A DNA stretch of 64,000 bases. Origin: Loripinus fragilis. Its lineage: Eukaryota > Mollusca > Bivalvia > Lucinida > Lucinidae. Shown here one piece after another: positions 30,138-41,718 of this stretch. Both the position numbers and the translations under genes were made by a program. The DNA is taken from positions 81,795,018-81,859,017 of the forward strand of contig OZ026516.1 in the NCBI GenBank assembly GCA_964019695.1, written 5' to 3'. A model generated the notes under the pieces. It saw only the letters and a program-made list of their open reading frames with translations, made no database searches and had not been told where the DNA came from. The number at the start of each line of letters is the position of its first letter. The first letter of the stretch is position 1.

Positions 30138-32140
30138 TTACTGAGCGAAACTTCCAAACCGCCACTCGACAATTTCTCATATATCTTAAGATATATGATA
30201 CATGCATAGCTAAAATTTTCACTCAATATGGAAAAAATCAATTACACAGAACCTGTCGAAATTTCATTTTTATAAATTCAAAACAACATGCTTAGTTGAT
30301 AGACTGTATAAAGGCACCATCGCATTTCATTTTCACACAAACGCTAGAATTTAACTCATCGTTTAAAAACCGAGTATTCCAGGGACCTAAAGTGAAAAAC
30401 ACCATTTTATGGTGTTATAAATGGACATTATTGAACAGTTTTGGGTTTCGCTTTTATTAAGTAGCAATTTTCATGTATTCCACAATGTTCCTATGGAAGC
30501 CCATATGACATAAAACAACATGGAGATTACATGTTTTTGTCCACAATATTACTAAGCTTTCTGGTGCTGTAAATGGACACAAGGTTAGCTTTTAAAAAAG
30601 CTTAGAACCATCGCATAGCGTATAAAAGTTACTAGACTAGAAAATATTTTAGTGTTTTAATTTTGCAGTTGCTGAGACCACTCTCTTTCATTTTTTCATG
30701 CATTTCAACATGTTCAAACTCTGAGTATTTTTTGTTTTAGTTAACTATTTATAAGTTCTGAATAGGTGATCCATTGGAAGCAATTAAAATTAGGAAATAT
30801 GCACATTCCAATAAAACTCTAATAGTGCAAACACTGAATAGTGGTAGAGTTCACTCCAGCCTCCCCAAGCAGACATTTTAGTAGTACATGTATGTATCCC
30901 TATTCCTAAATCTAAATTTAATTAACAGCGCGCGCATAAAACCTTGGGGCATATTGAAACTGTACCTTCTAAATCTGAGAATTACGTCACACTTTGGGAA
31001 GATTATCCAAAGGTGCCATGTCTCCAGGGTTAATTGTTGTAAAAAAAGCTTAGAACTATCGCATAGCGCATTATTGTAACTAGACAACACTTTTAATAGT
31101 TTTAATTTTGCATTTTCTATAGCCACTATTATCACGCATTTCTTTGACTTGGGGACGTTTTTGAAGTACACACGAATTGAAGGCAGAACCGGAGGTACAC
31201 CTCTGTGGGGAGTTTGATTTCATCACGCCAAGAATATCCGAATTTGCTCCAGTGGGGACTTTGGGTTCCGGCTCAAATGAGTAGATCTCTTTACGACCTT
31301 TCGTTTTAAGAAGCAAGCCGGTATCCAGGGAAGAGTACTAACGTATATCACCAATGCTGATGCGACGGTGAATTATTGGACACTATCGTGTTTATATTGT
31401 AATAATAAAGTAGCAATTTTCATGCAATTCAGTGCTCCTATGGAGGCCATTATGGCCTAAAAGAACACAGAAATGTGCCTTTGGTGATGAAATGTTTCTG
31501 TTTTCAAACTTATTGAAAGATCCGTCACCCATTAACCGTTTACTGCACATCCATCTCGACACTTCTGACGTTCCATTGCGGTATTTGTACATCACCGCAC
31601 CAAAGTACGGTGGACTATACAGGACATTTTATGAAATACGTAAAACTCATTTATTGTCGATTTTCTCGTCGTACGAGTGCGCAAATGAAAAATGACCGAC
31701 ATGTTGTGGTGTAAACTTTCGGCTCTATCAAAGCATATCAAACTTTATGATAAATTATGAATCAGTCTCAGCGAGGCCCCGTTTTCGATTGAACCCACAG
31801 CCCGACCCCTCTACTTTATACTCGTACAACCCAAACGTTGGCATTTTTGTTATAAAATAAAGTTGTCTGATAGTTGTCGATGAAAATACGAGTACACACA
31901 TGGCGAAAAACATTTAGTAATTTGTGCGTCACGTGCAAAACCGGTATAAGTACTCTATCGTTACGCATTAATGAAAACCCTTATTGAATCAAACTGTGTT
32001 ATGTTCAATCGACGCATACATGTGCCCAAATACACTGTGTCAAATATCATTTCAAACCATTTAATAATAAATGAGTTATATTGAAAAAATATGTTTTGTT
32101 AACTGGCGGTTTAGAAGTTTCGTTCAGTATATTTATTAAC
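30138..32140. mobile_element. Possible ~2-kb TIR element with duplicated modules
   Basis: TACTGAGCGAAACTTCCAAA (about 30138) is mirrored by TTAGAAGTTTCGTTCAGTA at about 32110-32130. Inside, AGTAGCAATTTTCATG followed by CCTATGGA occurs at about 30462 and 31411. AAAGCTTAGAACCATCGCAT and AAAGCTTAGAACTATCGCAT occur at about 30598 and 31046, followed by matching TTTTAATTTTGCA text. No transposase motif seen. The TIR match is short, so element status is tentative. Confidence 0.5.
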
Positions 32141-32423
32141 AATATAAAAAATGACTGCTATGGCCAATAAGAAGCCAACATTAAATAATATCAGTTAAGC
32201 TTCATTTGTGTTGTTTTTGTTCAGTTAAGGTTCTCAGAAGAGACTCTCTATTGCTTCCGCTTGGTTCGTTCATCTATATATTATAAAGTAAGGAATCAAG
32301 CCGTCCATATAAATAGGTTGGTGAATGTCCATTTGGAAACGGTCATGCGATAATTTAACGAATGGCTTTGGCGTTAAAAAGTTCACAATACAATACATCA
32401 GTAATACAATTAAAGTAAGGCAA

Positions 32424-32570
32424 CCAGGCCTCGAGGTTATAAACTTGAGTTCATTCTTAGACTCAAAATAAGGCGCAATGATTGGCTGCTTGCGGACGCG
32501 TGTCCGCAAGCAGCCAATCATTGTGCTTTATTTTGAGTCTGAGACTGTACAAGTTATATAACCTCGAGGG
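32424..32570. mobile_element. Family-4 foldback (147 bp)
   Basis: CCAGGCCTCGAGGTTATAAA and ATATAACCTCGAGGG form the ends. The inner core GATTGGCTGCTTGCGGAC / GTCCGCAAGCAGCCAATC is a perfect palindrome around GCGT. It is immediately followed by a family-1 copy, and the left flank AATTAAAGTAAGGCAACC resembles family-1 sequence too. Confidence 0.9.
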
Positions 32571-32575
32571 CAGCT

Positions 32576-32905
32576 TCAGGAGTGAGCTCAGCTGCTGTCC
32601 ATTCTGCTGAGGTGATTCTGTTGAGTGTATTTCATTGTGTATTGATGCTCCCATTGTTTTGTGGGATTTTCTGTGTTTGGCCCTTGTTTTGTTGTGCAGT
32701 ACTTAGTGCCGATTCTAGTTTTACAATCATCTCGCTGGGGAAAATAGAGTTGGTTGCTTTACTTTAATTGCCCTTTTATGCCATGTGCTTGTACGTGTTC
32801 GTTCTGTATCCCCCTTCCTCACGGTGCCGTGTGTTGGCCTGCGGTGTGTGATTTTGATATTTCCTGGTCATACTTAATTACTTTTTATGGTGGGATTAAA
32901 TGTCT
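32576..32905 (+). mobile_element. Family-1 repeat, 5'-truncated copy
   Basis: From TGCTGTCCATTCTGCTGAGG through GAAAATAGAGTTGGTTGCTT and CTTCCTCACGGTGCCGTG to TCCTGGTCATACTTAATTAC the block order matches the 3' two-thirds of 34205-34892. Confidence 0.85.
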
Positions 32906-32953
32906 AAGCATTGCTCTTATTCCATCCTTTGTGTATGCGAGCAGCGAAGGCTA

Positions 32954-33300
32954 AATAAGGCAAATTCCTTAGATACTGAAGCTCCCTTTCTGGACTTAGA
33001 CTAGTCCATAACAAAAGGCATAATTTCATCTAAATTTATGATAAAAGGGACGATTTTAATGTTGAAATAGTTAATTTCCCATTTCTTGATGGAGATGTTC
33101 CTCGCTCCCCTTCCTATGGTGCATACATTTCGCAACTTATTCGTTTTGCGAGAGTATGTTCTAATGATGATGACTTCAACAAAAGAAACAAATTTTCGAG
33201 TTCTTATTTATCAAAACAAGAGTATCGATACCATAAACTTCGTAAAGCTTTTTTCTAAATTTTATAACAGGCACTCTGAGTTGAATGTTAAAGGGAAACT
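32954..33300 (+). pseudogene. Retroelement ORF C-terminal fragment
   Basis: Three frames carry consecutive pieces. NKANSLDTEAPFLDLD and SITKGIISSK (from 32954) come first. Next is DFNVEIVNFPFLDG and GDVPRSPSYGAYISQLIRFA to RKAFF (33052-33258), then SKFYNRHSELNVKG (33250-33300). From memory, this sequence is a recurrent C-terminal segment of reverse-transcriptase-type proteins in bivalve and cnidarian genomes. The RT palm itself is absent. Two frameshifts and a stop show a dead fragment. The element class is not assigned. Confidence 0.75.
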
Positions 33301-33339
33301 TCGCACTTTTTTTCAAATGCATATATTATAAAGCTTACA

Positions 33340-34195
33340 GTATGGCAGGAATAATCCCTCATTCAATATTTGTGAATGCCCTTCAATGAGCCTGTAATTA
33401 ATTACTTTCGCTTGTTCATGAGGGTCTGGCTATTTTCAGGTCAATGAGCTCTACACAAGAAAACTGGAAGCACTTCCATCTGCTTACACACAACACAAGC
33501 TAAGTTATATATCATTGATAATGTCAAAAATAGCAATGTTTCAGAGTAATATTTTAGCAGTGGGTGCATTGATAAGTATATTTTGATACCTGGCCGATAT
33601 TTAATATTTATTTCAAAAATTTTAACTCTTAAAGCATTAAATACTACTAAAACAGACGACATATTTTGTAACAATTTTCTTCATTTTGGGTACAAATAGA
33701 TAGAAAAAAATCAAATGAAACCTATTGAAAAACAAATTACTTTTCTTTTGACAGTTGTAACATTATAATTTGCATTGATCTGACCGTTGATTGTAATTAA
33801 ACATAATATCCATTATCCAATATCGAAATTAAGAAATTGACTGAAGGTGCTGCTTCAACCATTTAGCTGACCTGCATAAAGAGGTAAACTCAGGTCAATG
33901 TGTGTGTGTTGCTGTAAGATGGCTGCTCCCAGATGTTTGCATAAAGCTGATAGATAGTCCTGTAATTAACTTAGCAGATGAATAATGATCTGTGGAAATT
34001 AAATTAGTACATAATGAAATATTTATTTTTGATTCAAGAAAAATGTTAAAAGTCAAGAACAAACACTTTAAATACAAATTGGTTTAAAAACTATTCTGCT
34101 ACAAGGCATATCAGAACCTGTATTTTATGGTGATTTAAGTTATAAATTTAAAAGAATTGTTAGAAAACTTAGTTTAAGTAATCAATAAACTTTAT
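33340..34195. other. Spacer, nothing recognised
   Basis: AT-rich. A GTGTGTGTGT run lies near 33900. No ORF with recognisable motifs. Confidence 0.4.
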
Positions 34196-34204
34196 AAAAG
34201 AGTG

Positions 34205-34892
34205 GGGTAAACGTGGATAACATGCGACAGTCTGCATGCCTGGTTATAAACCCAACCGCGGCTTAAAGCTATGGTTTCCTCTTTAATTGCACGACAGTGG
34301 ATCAGGCCTCAGACTTAATGACGACCCTGACGTAATGCTTTAATCAGTTGGTTAGTGCTTGATGCTTGTCCTTGGCTGGGCCCACTGTAGCTCTGGCCAT
34401 CTGCGAGTCATGTTCCCTTTTCTTTATTTTATCATAGTGTGTTGATTTGATTAGATTGTTTCTCTGTGATGATGCACTGCATTGTTAGGAAGCCTCCATG
34501 GGAGCTTAACAGTTTTGTGTTTTAACAACAACATAATCTGGGGGCGAAGATTTGGCGCCAGTAAAATGCATTTATGGCCCCTGGTACCTAAAGCTGCCGT
34601 CTGTTCTAAGGCGGTGGTTCTGTTGTTGTTAATCTGTTGTTTTATGTACCTCTCATTGTTTGTGGAGGCTATGTGTTGGTCTTTGTTTTGGTATGCATTA
34701 CTTTGTGTCCTTTCTAGTTTTGCAATCAGCTTGACGAGGAAGAGAGAGCTGGTTGCTTTGCTTTAATTGTCTTATGTCTTGTTACTGTTAATGTTCTGTG
34801 GCTCTTCCTCACGGTGCCTGCGTTAGTCTGCAGTGTGTGATTGTGGTATTTCCTGATCATATTCACTTACTTTTTGGTGAGGCTATTCCTGA
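34205..34892 (+). mobile_element. Family-1 repeat, most complete copy (~690 bp)
   Basis: This is the reference copy for the family. Blocks in order: GCGACAGTCTGCATGCCTGG; CCTCTTTAATTGCACGACAG; CAGGCCTCAGACTTAATGAC; GCTGGGCCCACTG; TTGTTTCTCTGTGATGATGC; AGGAAGCCTCCATGGGAGCT; TTAACAACAAC; CAGTAAAATGCATTTATGGC; GTTCTAAGGCGGTGGTTCTG; GTCCTTTCTAGTTTTGCAAT; GAGGAAGAGAGAGCTGGTTG; CTCTTCCTCACGGTGCC; TGATTGTGGTATTTCCTGAT; ATATTCACTTACTTTTT. It has no TIR and no ORF above about 95 codons. Confidence 0.85.
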
Positions 34893-35281
34893 GCCTTTGC
34901 TGCTCGCTTATGCATTGTTTTGAAATAATTCAGAACGGAAGCGCTTTGGTCTTTTACACAGTTCCGTAGACTTTTGGCCAGTCTGATGGTAATAGAGTCA
35001 TATAGCTCGCTGAGGTCAATACAAGTTTACTGCGAGTTCTCTTGGTCAAGGCAGCAGCTTGAAGTAACGATATTTCTTGTATGAGGAAATTAATTATGTA
35101 ACCATCAAATAACCCTTATATCGACATTAACTGACCAATGGAATATATCATCTTCACGTAAATGCATTAATGGAAACATTTATTCCTTGACTTATGCGTA
35201 TACGTTTCCTGTTTCTGTCAATCTGTATTCGATCGTGTACAAATTATGTGCTATATAAACAAGTACAAGAAATACTATAAT

Positions 35282-35506
35282 TGAGCCAGTCCATGAGACT
35301 TCCAACAATATGGCATTTTGATATGTGTAAACTATTACGAGCCTCTGCAGCCTTCTTTTAAGCTGGTGTTCAGTCAATAGCTTAACAATCATAGAATACT
35401 CAAGCGACTAGCAAAGGCTCTGATCAGACTGCGCATATGCGCAGGCTGATCTGAGGCTTTGCTGGTCGCACAAACCACATTGTTGAAAATCTCATGCACT
35501 GGCTCA
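35282..35506 (-). mobile_element. Family-2 palindromic MITE (225 bp)
   Basis: TGAGCCAGTCCATGAGACTT and TCATGCACTGGCTCA form the ends. CAGCCTTCTTTTAAGC and AGGCTCTGATCAGACTGCGC give the orientation. A short internal deletion accounts for the length being below 239 bp. Confidence 0.9.
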
Positions 35507-35803
35507 TATAATGACGACCAGTGCAGTGCACATACAGTTAAAGCAATCAATATTTAATGTAATAGGGTCCACAAACCATTTTCACCATTCTTGATCATAT
35601 CATTGTCAACCATACATCAAGATTTAAAAACGGTCTGGAAAAACTTGGTATAGGGGGACCCAAATGTTGTTAAAATACAGCTTTATGTAACTACAGCTCC
35701 ATCTTATAGACCCAATCTGATAAGCACCGACAGTATATTTTAGGCATAAAAACCATAAAAGTCTTTGTTGCATTTCAGTAAAATACATACATGGTTAAAT
35801 TCA

Positions 35804-35937
<134 letters not shown>

Positions 35938-36370
35938 CAAAATAGGCTGAATATAGGAAATTGGCCATTTTGGGGCAAAATTGAGAATTTTGACAGAGAT
36001 ATTAACATAGAGCACAAGCAAATACCAAAAAGATATTCAACAGAAGATGAGAATTACCACGGCACACAACATATTAAAAGGAATTTTTGGTATTTAACTG
36101 TGCTGATATCTAATTCTTAAAAATCGGTCTCCAAAAGACTAAAATTTGGTCCAAAATGGCAATTTATCTGTTTTAAGCCTATTTTGTCGGCCATTTTGTT
36201 ACTATAGCAACGATAAAATTTAAATAAGTGCCGAAATATTACACTTCAGTTATTGTTCTAATAAACCAATCAAAAGAAATTGGTTATACCCTATTTTCAG
36301 TTTTTGGCTCTAGAGGGGGCCAAAATAGCCCTTAAATGCACGTGCCCCTTTAAAAGAAATTAAAAAAGTG
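35938..36370. other. Spacer, possible old repeat
   Basis: GGCCATTTTGGGGCAAAA and CCAAAATGGCAATT / GGCCATTTTG motifs recur and suggest an old repeat; no family assigned. Confidence 0.4.
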
Positions 36371-36485
36371 AGTTTGACACCACAAACCATCAACCAACCA
36401 ATGGCACCGCGAGGAAGAGACACAGAAGACAAGCAGTAACACGACAGCAAGAAGACAATTACAAGAAGAAACCCCAAAGCAGAGA
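36370..36485 (-). mobile_element. Family-1 3'-end fragment
   Basis: AAAAAAGTGAGTTTGACACC, CAATGGCACCGCGAGGAAGA and AGAAGACAATTACAAG are diverged terminal family-1 blocks in reverse. Confidence 0.6.
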
Positions 36486-37280
36486 GTCGTTAACCGTTGG
36501 TGGGTAAATGCAAATAGCTGACCATGAGATTTTTCCCAAGAATCATACTCTCAGAAACATTTTGCATTCTACAGTTCTCTTTGTTAAACTGTTATTGATG
36601 ACGTAATTTCAAGCACACATCTAAGTGATTTCAGGACAAAACATGGCAGGATACCCAAGAAACCATGTAAAGAAAATTCTAAATATTTCAGTAAATTCAA
36701 AAATGTATAAAATACAGATGCCTGGCACTGACATGCGATCAGCATGGGAACATTTAGACTAGACACTTAGCAGATCTTGTACCAAATTAGAGTTAACAAA
36801 CAGATGCTTCATCAACTTAGGTTCCTAGTTTGAGACCAAGTGTCCTGCTGCTAGCACTCTTATATCCGTGTAGATAGCGATGGAAATTGTGTTATCAATA
36901 CGGTTGGAATGAATGAAATGAACGATAAAATGAACAAGTTTGAGAGGTTTATTAATGAAATAATTAATTTGATAAGAAATTATTATCTTTGGTTAAGCAT
37001 TTCGTCAGCATTTAAATGAAATCTTAATTTAGAGTGAAAGCGAAAATTTCAGAGGCAATGACCTGGGATGTTTGCTGAAGAAAAAAAAATCCATAAAATA
37101 CATAAGTGAACTGCTAAGTCCCATGTCCACATGATTATCAACATCCAGCGCTTCAAGTAAGAATGGGTGGATGGTCGTACTGTAGGGTAAAGTCAGGTAA
37201 CTTCGGACATCAGCTAAAATCGGACAGTGGCCTTGTTCGTTTCATATTGCAATTATTGGAATGAAAAGTAAATTAACAAA

Positions 37281-37347
37281 GCAAACAGTGCAAACCCTGA
37301 TGAGACGGCTCACAAGGAGCCGTCTCATCTGGATTTCCACTGTTTGC
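37281..37347. repeat. Hairpin with GCAAACAGT ends (core A)
   Basis: GCAAACAGTGCAAACCCTGA at the left and GGATTTCCACTGTTTGC at the right enclose the palindrome GATGAGACGGCTC / GAGCCGTCTCATC. Ends match the hairpins at 44294 and 62200, but the core differs. Confidence 0.88.
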
Positions 37348-37445
37348 AAATGTATGTCCGAATTTACCTGATGTCCGAAGTTACCCAAATTTACACAGGC
37401 TCGCCTTAGCCTTCGTTATTGGACAATGCGATAAGCACCAAAACC

Positions 37446-37480
37446 TTAAGTGCTGTCACACAATTTGTGACAGCACTTAA
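37446..37480. repeat. Short near-perfect palindrome
   Basis: TAAGTGCTGTCAC and GTGACAGCACTTA face each other around a 7-nt centre. Confidence 0.85.
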
Positions 37481-37499
37481 TGTCGTTTGAGATGGATTC

Positions 37500-38630
37500 C
37501 AATCACATAAAATTGGTGCGCAAACTTTATGAAATTATGGGTGTCATTTCATTTTATGACATCTTCAAACACACCACGAAAACGTTCATGTATACACAGT
37601 CGACTTTCTCTAAAAAAGTCCAATGAACTAAAGAATTAATTTCTATTGATGAATAAATGTTAATCTGTATATAATATATAACAGCATACTTAGAATTATT
37701 TTTTTTAATCGAAACATATATTTTGATACATAATGTTTGAAAGGAAATAACCAAAACTTTGAAATACGCCCTCCAATATCACACCGTACAACCGACTATT
37801 TTGAGGACCGGTTACCGCTGAATATGAATGTTCTTGAAAAGATTATCCTTTGGAAGCGACCCAGTCCAAACTTATATCAAAGTCCGTATTTGGTTTTGGT
37901 CAGTAAAGGTTATATTACGACACGCATTGCACATTCAAATGTGATGCTTCAAAAGTGCGTAGTTTTTATGAAATCACTTTTAAAATCAATGCACGTTAGA
38001 AATTTAGCGTTGACGAGGTCGTCAATTAACGCAACGTAAACTGAAGTGACGGAATTATCTTCAGCTATACAATACAAATATTTCAAAAGCAGAAACTACC
38101 TTTTTAAATCCTCATATGACATCACAGAATGGTGCATTGTGGGATAGAATCTATTTTTAGTTTTCCAATATGTTCTTAAAAGAGTATCCTTCGGAAGCAA
38201 AGACCGCACCAAAGAAGTCTGTTTTGGAAAACCAAAACCAAGTCTGAAAATCAAACAGACATAACTTCTTAGTAAATGATTTTATGCGGGTTTTCAGCAT
38301 TTTGTTGTATATGATGTAAGTTGTTTCATTTCAATTCATTTCTAAAACCTTTTCATATGATCTTTAAACACTTACACAATTTGTCAGCGGGATAAAAATG
38401 CATATCTGGTCGACGTATCATAATTTTAGTGGAATACTTACATTAAATTAAGTAGAAATTATACCAGATGTTAAACCTAAAAGCACAAATCACGACTACA
38501 AAAGACGTAACATATTGCGATATCTTCTTCAGGGTGGGGGTAAATAAGGTTTGCGAGTCACACAATTGATGTGTTTTGATAACAACAGAATCAAGGCTGA
38601 ATAATTGGGCAGTAAATTATACTTCAGCCC
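37500..38630. other. Spacer with a weak direct repeat
   Basis: TTCTTGAAAAGATTATCCTT then GGAAGC (about 37832) and TTCTTAAAAGAGTATCCTTC then GGAAGC (about 38171) form a 340-bp-spaced diverged direct repeat. A 100-codon ORF at 37737-38039 contains the first copy and shows no known domain. Confidence 0.4.
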
Positions 38631-38755
38631 ACTAGTGGCTTCCGCTGCTGACAGTGATAAGGCGTTGCTGTTGGTGTTTTAACTTCCATAACGCGTGTTG
38701 GGGCTGTGTTTGGTCCTGGTAGATCTTTGTGTCCTTTCTAGTTTGGTAATCATTT

Positions 38756-38757
<2 letters not shown>

Positions 38758-38820
<63 letters not shown>
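38758..38820 (+). repeat. (GA)n microsatellite within family-1
   Basis: About 31 GA units at the place where other family-1 copies have GAAGAGAGAGCTGG. The flanks TTGGTAATCATTTGG and TGGTTGTTTT are recognisable family-1 sequence on each side. Confidence 0.92.
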
Positions 38821-38824
<4 letters not shown>

Positions 38825-38949
38825 TTGTTTTTACATTATATATATTCTTCTTTCATATGTGCGTGCGTGCGTGTGTGAGCTGTAGTCTATGTCCCTTGCT
38901 CACTGTGCCATGGATTGGTCTGTAATCTGTGATTGTGATATTTTCTGGT

Positions 38950-39093
38950 CCCCAGGTTATATAAATCTTGAGTTCATTCTCAAACTCAAAATAAAGTGCA
39001 ATGATTGGCTGCTTGCGGACACGGACACGTGTCCGCAAGCAGCCAATCATTTTGCTTTATTTTGATTCTGTACAAGTTTTATAACCTTGGGGC
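38950..39093. mobile_element. Family-4 foldback (144 bp)
   Basis: CCCCAGGTTATATAAATCTT and TTTTATAACCTTGGGG form the ends. The inner GATTGGCTGCTTGCGGAC / GTCCGCAAGCAGCCAATC core is shared with 32424-32570, with a slightly larger centre (ACGGACAC). Confidence 0.9.
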
Positions 39094-39364
39094 ATGGTCC
39101 TACTCGGTCGTTTTCTATTATTGTTGACTAACATTGTTTGTGGGGACTCAGTGTTTGATCCTTGTTTTGTTATGCAGTACTTAGTGTCCTTTCTAGTTTT
39201 GCAATCATCGGTGGGGACAGAGAGCATGTTGCCTTTCTTAAATGGTCTTCCTGATGTCTTGTGGCTGTTAGTGGTCTGAGGCTTTTCCTCACGATGCCAT
39301 AGGTTGGTCTACAGTGTGTGACTGTGGTATTTCCTGATCATATTCACTTACTTTTTTGACCATC

Positions 39365-39411
39365 TGATCACGATAAATGCGTATATCGATCACGATAAAT
39401 GCGTATATCGT
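39365..39411 (+). repeat. Two-copy 23-bp tandem repeat
   Basis: GATCACGATAAATGCGTATA followed by TC occurs twice in succession. A (TGCG)n run follows at about 39507-39532. Confidence 0.9.
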
Positions 39412-39599
39412 TTCTTTTCGAAACATGTATCTGCTGTCCATTCTAAGGCGAGTTTTATATTGTTGTTTTATGAATTTTGTTTGTTATCCCCTTCGTATAG
39501 GTGTTTTCGTGCGTGCGTGCATGCGTGCGTGTGTTTTGTCTGCTACTTTATTTGTTTTTTATATCGGGGGAGGGGCATTTTGTCTTGCATATAATCCAT

Positions 39600-40190
39600 A
39601 CTGTAGTATTATACATTAAAAGTATGTTGTGCTGCTACTAAACAGTTATCACTTTAGCATGTTTAGCAGTTATCACATTATTCAGTTTGTAGTCATCTTC
39701 AAACTCACTTGACATTGGTACCCACTCTTATCTGCTTCCTATCTCGTAGTCTGTTTTCCATGGTACAACAGAACTACAGAAGTCTAAATGTTTCTCTGAC
39801 AAGCATTTCAACTGCTGCACTTGATAAATCATTGATATCTAGACGGACAACTTATCTCTAACATCTTTATAACTAATTTACGGCTAGCGCTAGAATTAAG
39901 CATGTCTAGATGCTTGTCTCTTTGCCGTTGCATGGAAATGTAATTTTATTATGCCATCAAGTTAATCGAAAACAAGGAAAACATCATCTACTTGGAATTT
40001 CCTCAGAAAAAAATACATCACTCAACAATACGCGGTTTGATTAAATATTCTATCAGAAAACAGTTGCAACAGTTTGGTTTTGACGTTGATTAAAGCACAT
40101 GCACAATTGCAAAGAGCATGTATACCATTGCAGCATATAATATGATGCATTAGAGAAACGTTATTCAAATGAATAATTGATGATGGCTAA
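39600..40190. other. Spacer, nothing recognised
   Basis: No ORF, RNA gene or repeat family seen. Confidence 0.4.
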
Positions 40191-40192
40191 AC

Positions 40193-40322
40193 ATTGAATG
40201 CTGGCTTGGTAGCTTTGTAATTTTTCAGGGGATCCGGACCAGTATTGCTAAGAAACCCTATGAATTTGTAATTTTTCAGGTGGGGGTCTGGACCCCCTGT
40301 CCCCCCTCTGGATCGGCGCATG
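40193..40322 (+). mobile_element. Family-7 element, half copy
   Basis: ATTGAATGCTGGCTTGGTAG, GGGGATCCGGACCAGTATTG and CTCTGGATCGGCGCATG run opposite to 51766-51903. Only one of the two termini is present. Confidence 0.8.
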
Positions 40323-41170
40323 CAACATAGTTGATAAAGATACATTGTCTATAAAAATACAAAGTTGAATTTATACAAAACTTTTAGAAGAAAAATCTTC
40401 GAACTATTTGAAATTGCAGGGTGCTTCTGACACGCTAATGGGTCCAGGGATGGGTCCACTCTGAAACCGGAAATGCCTACGCAATGTCTGGCAGACTGAT
40501 GAAGGGCCGACAATGATCAGGCGCTTGCCAGATTGAGCTCAACAAAATTGCGTTGAGTTCCACCGTTTTTACAGTTAAAGCACTTTAACCTATGTCTCGT
40601 CTAATCACTTGTGAGGAAAAGGAACACATTATGCTGTTTTATGCTTACTTAATTGATTTCAATACGCCCATTTCTGCTCGCCTCTCTGGCTTCATAATGC
40701 AGACTAGTAATCAATTTCATGGATTTACAAAACATATTCACAACAGCAGATTTCCTGCAACGAATTTGATAATTATCTATTTAAAATAGCTCTCTTATTT
40801 GCTTGATGTACTGCAGTTTGTGCTTCCATTAACACATCACAGAGACAACAGTTGTTCAGAGAATCATAGGTTTTAAAATTAATGCCGTTAACTCTTTTTA
40901 TTCTGATGAATTTTCTCATACATACTTATCTGTTAAGGTTTGTCTTCGTTTTTTTAAACTTTCATTTTACCTTTAATATTTTTTTCTCTTTTGGTCACAT
41001 TTCTTAACTTTTTTGTTTTGTTTTGTTTTTTCGGAGGGGGGGGGGGTGTTGTTGTTTTATGCTTTTTTTCGTTTTTGCTTTTTACATCTGTCTTTAAGTA
41101 GATTGTTTCCTCTTGGAAAATTTGATATATTACTTTTTTGTCCTCTTTTTTAACTTGGGTTGGTACATAA
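40323..41170. other. Spacer with G-run
   Basis: GGAGGGGGGGGGG near 41033-41046 and T-rich text. ORFs at 40592-40789 and 40954-41193 (minus) have no recognisable motif. Confidence 0.4.
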
Positions 41171-41174
41171 TGCT

Positions 41175-41718
41175 TGCATTTGGCTGGGCCCAACTTATCT
41201 CAACTTGCAGTTTCTTTAGATCTGGTTATCTGTGAGTTGTGAGCCCTTTTTGTTTCAGCATAATGTGTTAATTTGATTAGATTGTTTCTCTGTGATTATG
41301 CATTGCATAAGTTAGGAAGCCTCCTTGCGAGCTAAGCATTTTTGTGTTTTAACAACAACAATCTAGGGCGAAGATTTATAGTACCAGTAAAAAGCTTGGG
41401 CTGCTGTGGCGTTCTAAGTCGATGATTCTGTTGATTTTGATTCGTTGTTTATTGTTGCTCTCATTGATTGTGGGAGTTCTGTGTTTGGTGATTGATTTGT
41501 TATGCTGTGTTTAGTGTCCTTTCTGGTTTTTGCAATCATCTTAATGGATAAGATTGGTGTTGCTTTTGCTTTTGTTGTCTTCCTGAGGGACCGGATTGCT
41601 TTGCTTTTGTTGTCTTCCTTATGTATTGTGACTGTTGGTGTTCTGCGACTCTTCATCTCAGTGCTGTGGGTTGGTTTGTGTGATTGTGGTATTTCCTGAT
41701 CATACTCGCTTATCTTTT
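41175..41718 (+). mobile_element. Family-1 repeat, long copy
   Basis: GGCTGGGCCCAACTT, TTGTTTCTCTGTGATTATGC, AGGAAGCCTCCTTGCGAGCT and TTAACAACAACAATCTAGGG lead to GGTATTTCCTGATCATACTC and GCTTATC. A 40-bp internal stretch (GACCGGATTGCTTTGCTTTT) is partly duplicated near 41550-41610. Confidence 0.82.

Larger units (their letters stand above)
38632..39356 (+). mobile_element. Two family-1 copies interrupted by a foldback
   Basis: The first copy runs from the GCCCACTAGTGG region to GTGATTGTGATATTTTCTGG at about 38949; the second resumes near 39105 and reaches CCTGATCATATTCACTTACT at 39350. A family-4 foldback lies exactly between them. The first copy has its GAGAGAG block expanded to a (GA)n microsatellite. 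Confidence 0.8.

Noticed and set aside
31080..31695. ORFs within the 30.1-32.1-kb region as a transposase
   Set aside because: No DDE or RT motif; the ORFs overlap in both directions.
37737..38039. 100-codon ORF
   Set aside because: No domain; it includes a diverged direct repeat also found non-coding at about 38171.
38695..38925. ORF with alternating Arg-Glu repeats
   Set aside because: Translation of (GA)n inside a family-1 repeat.
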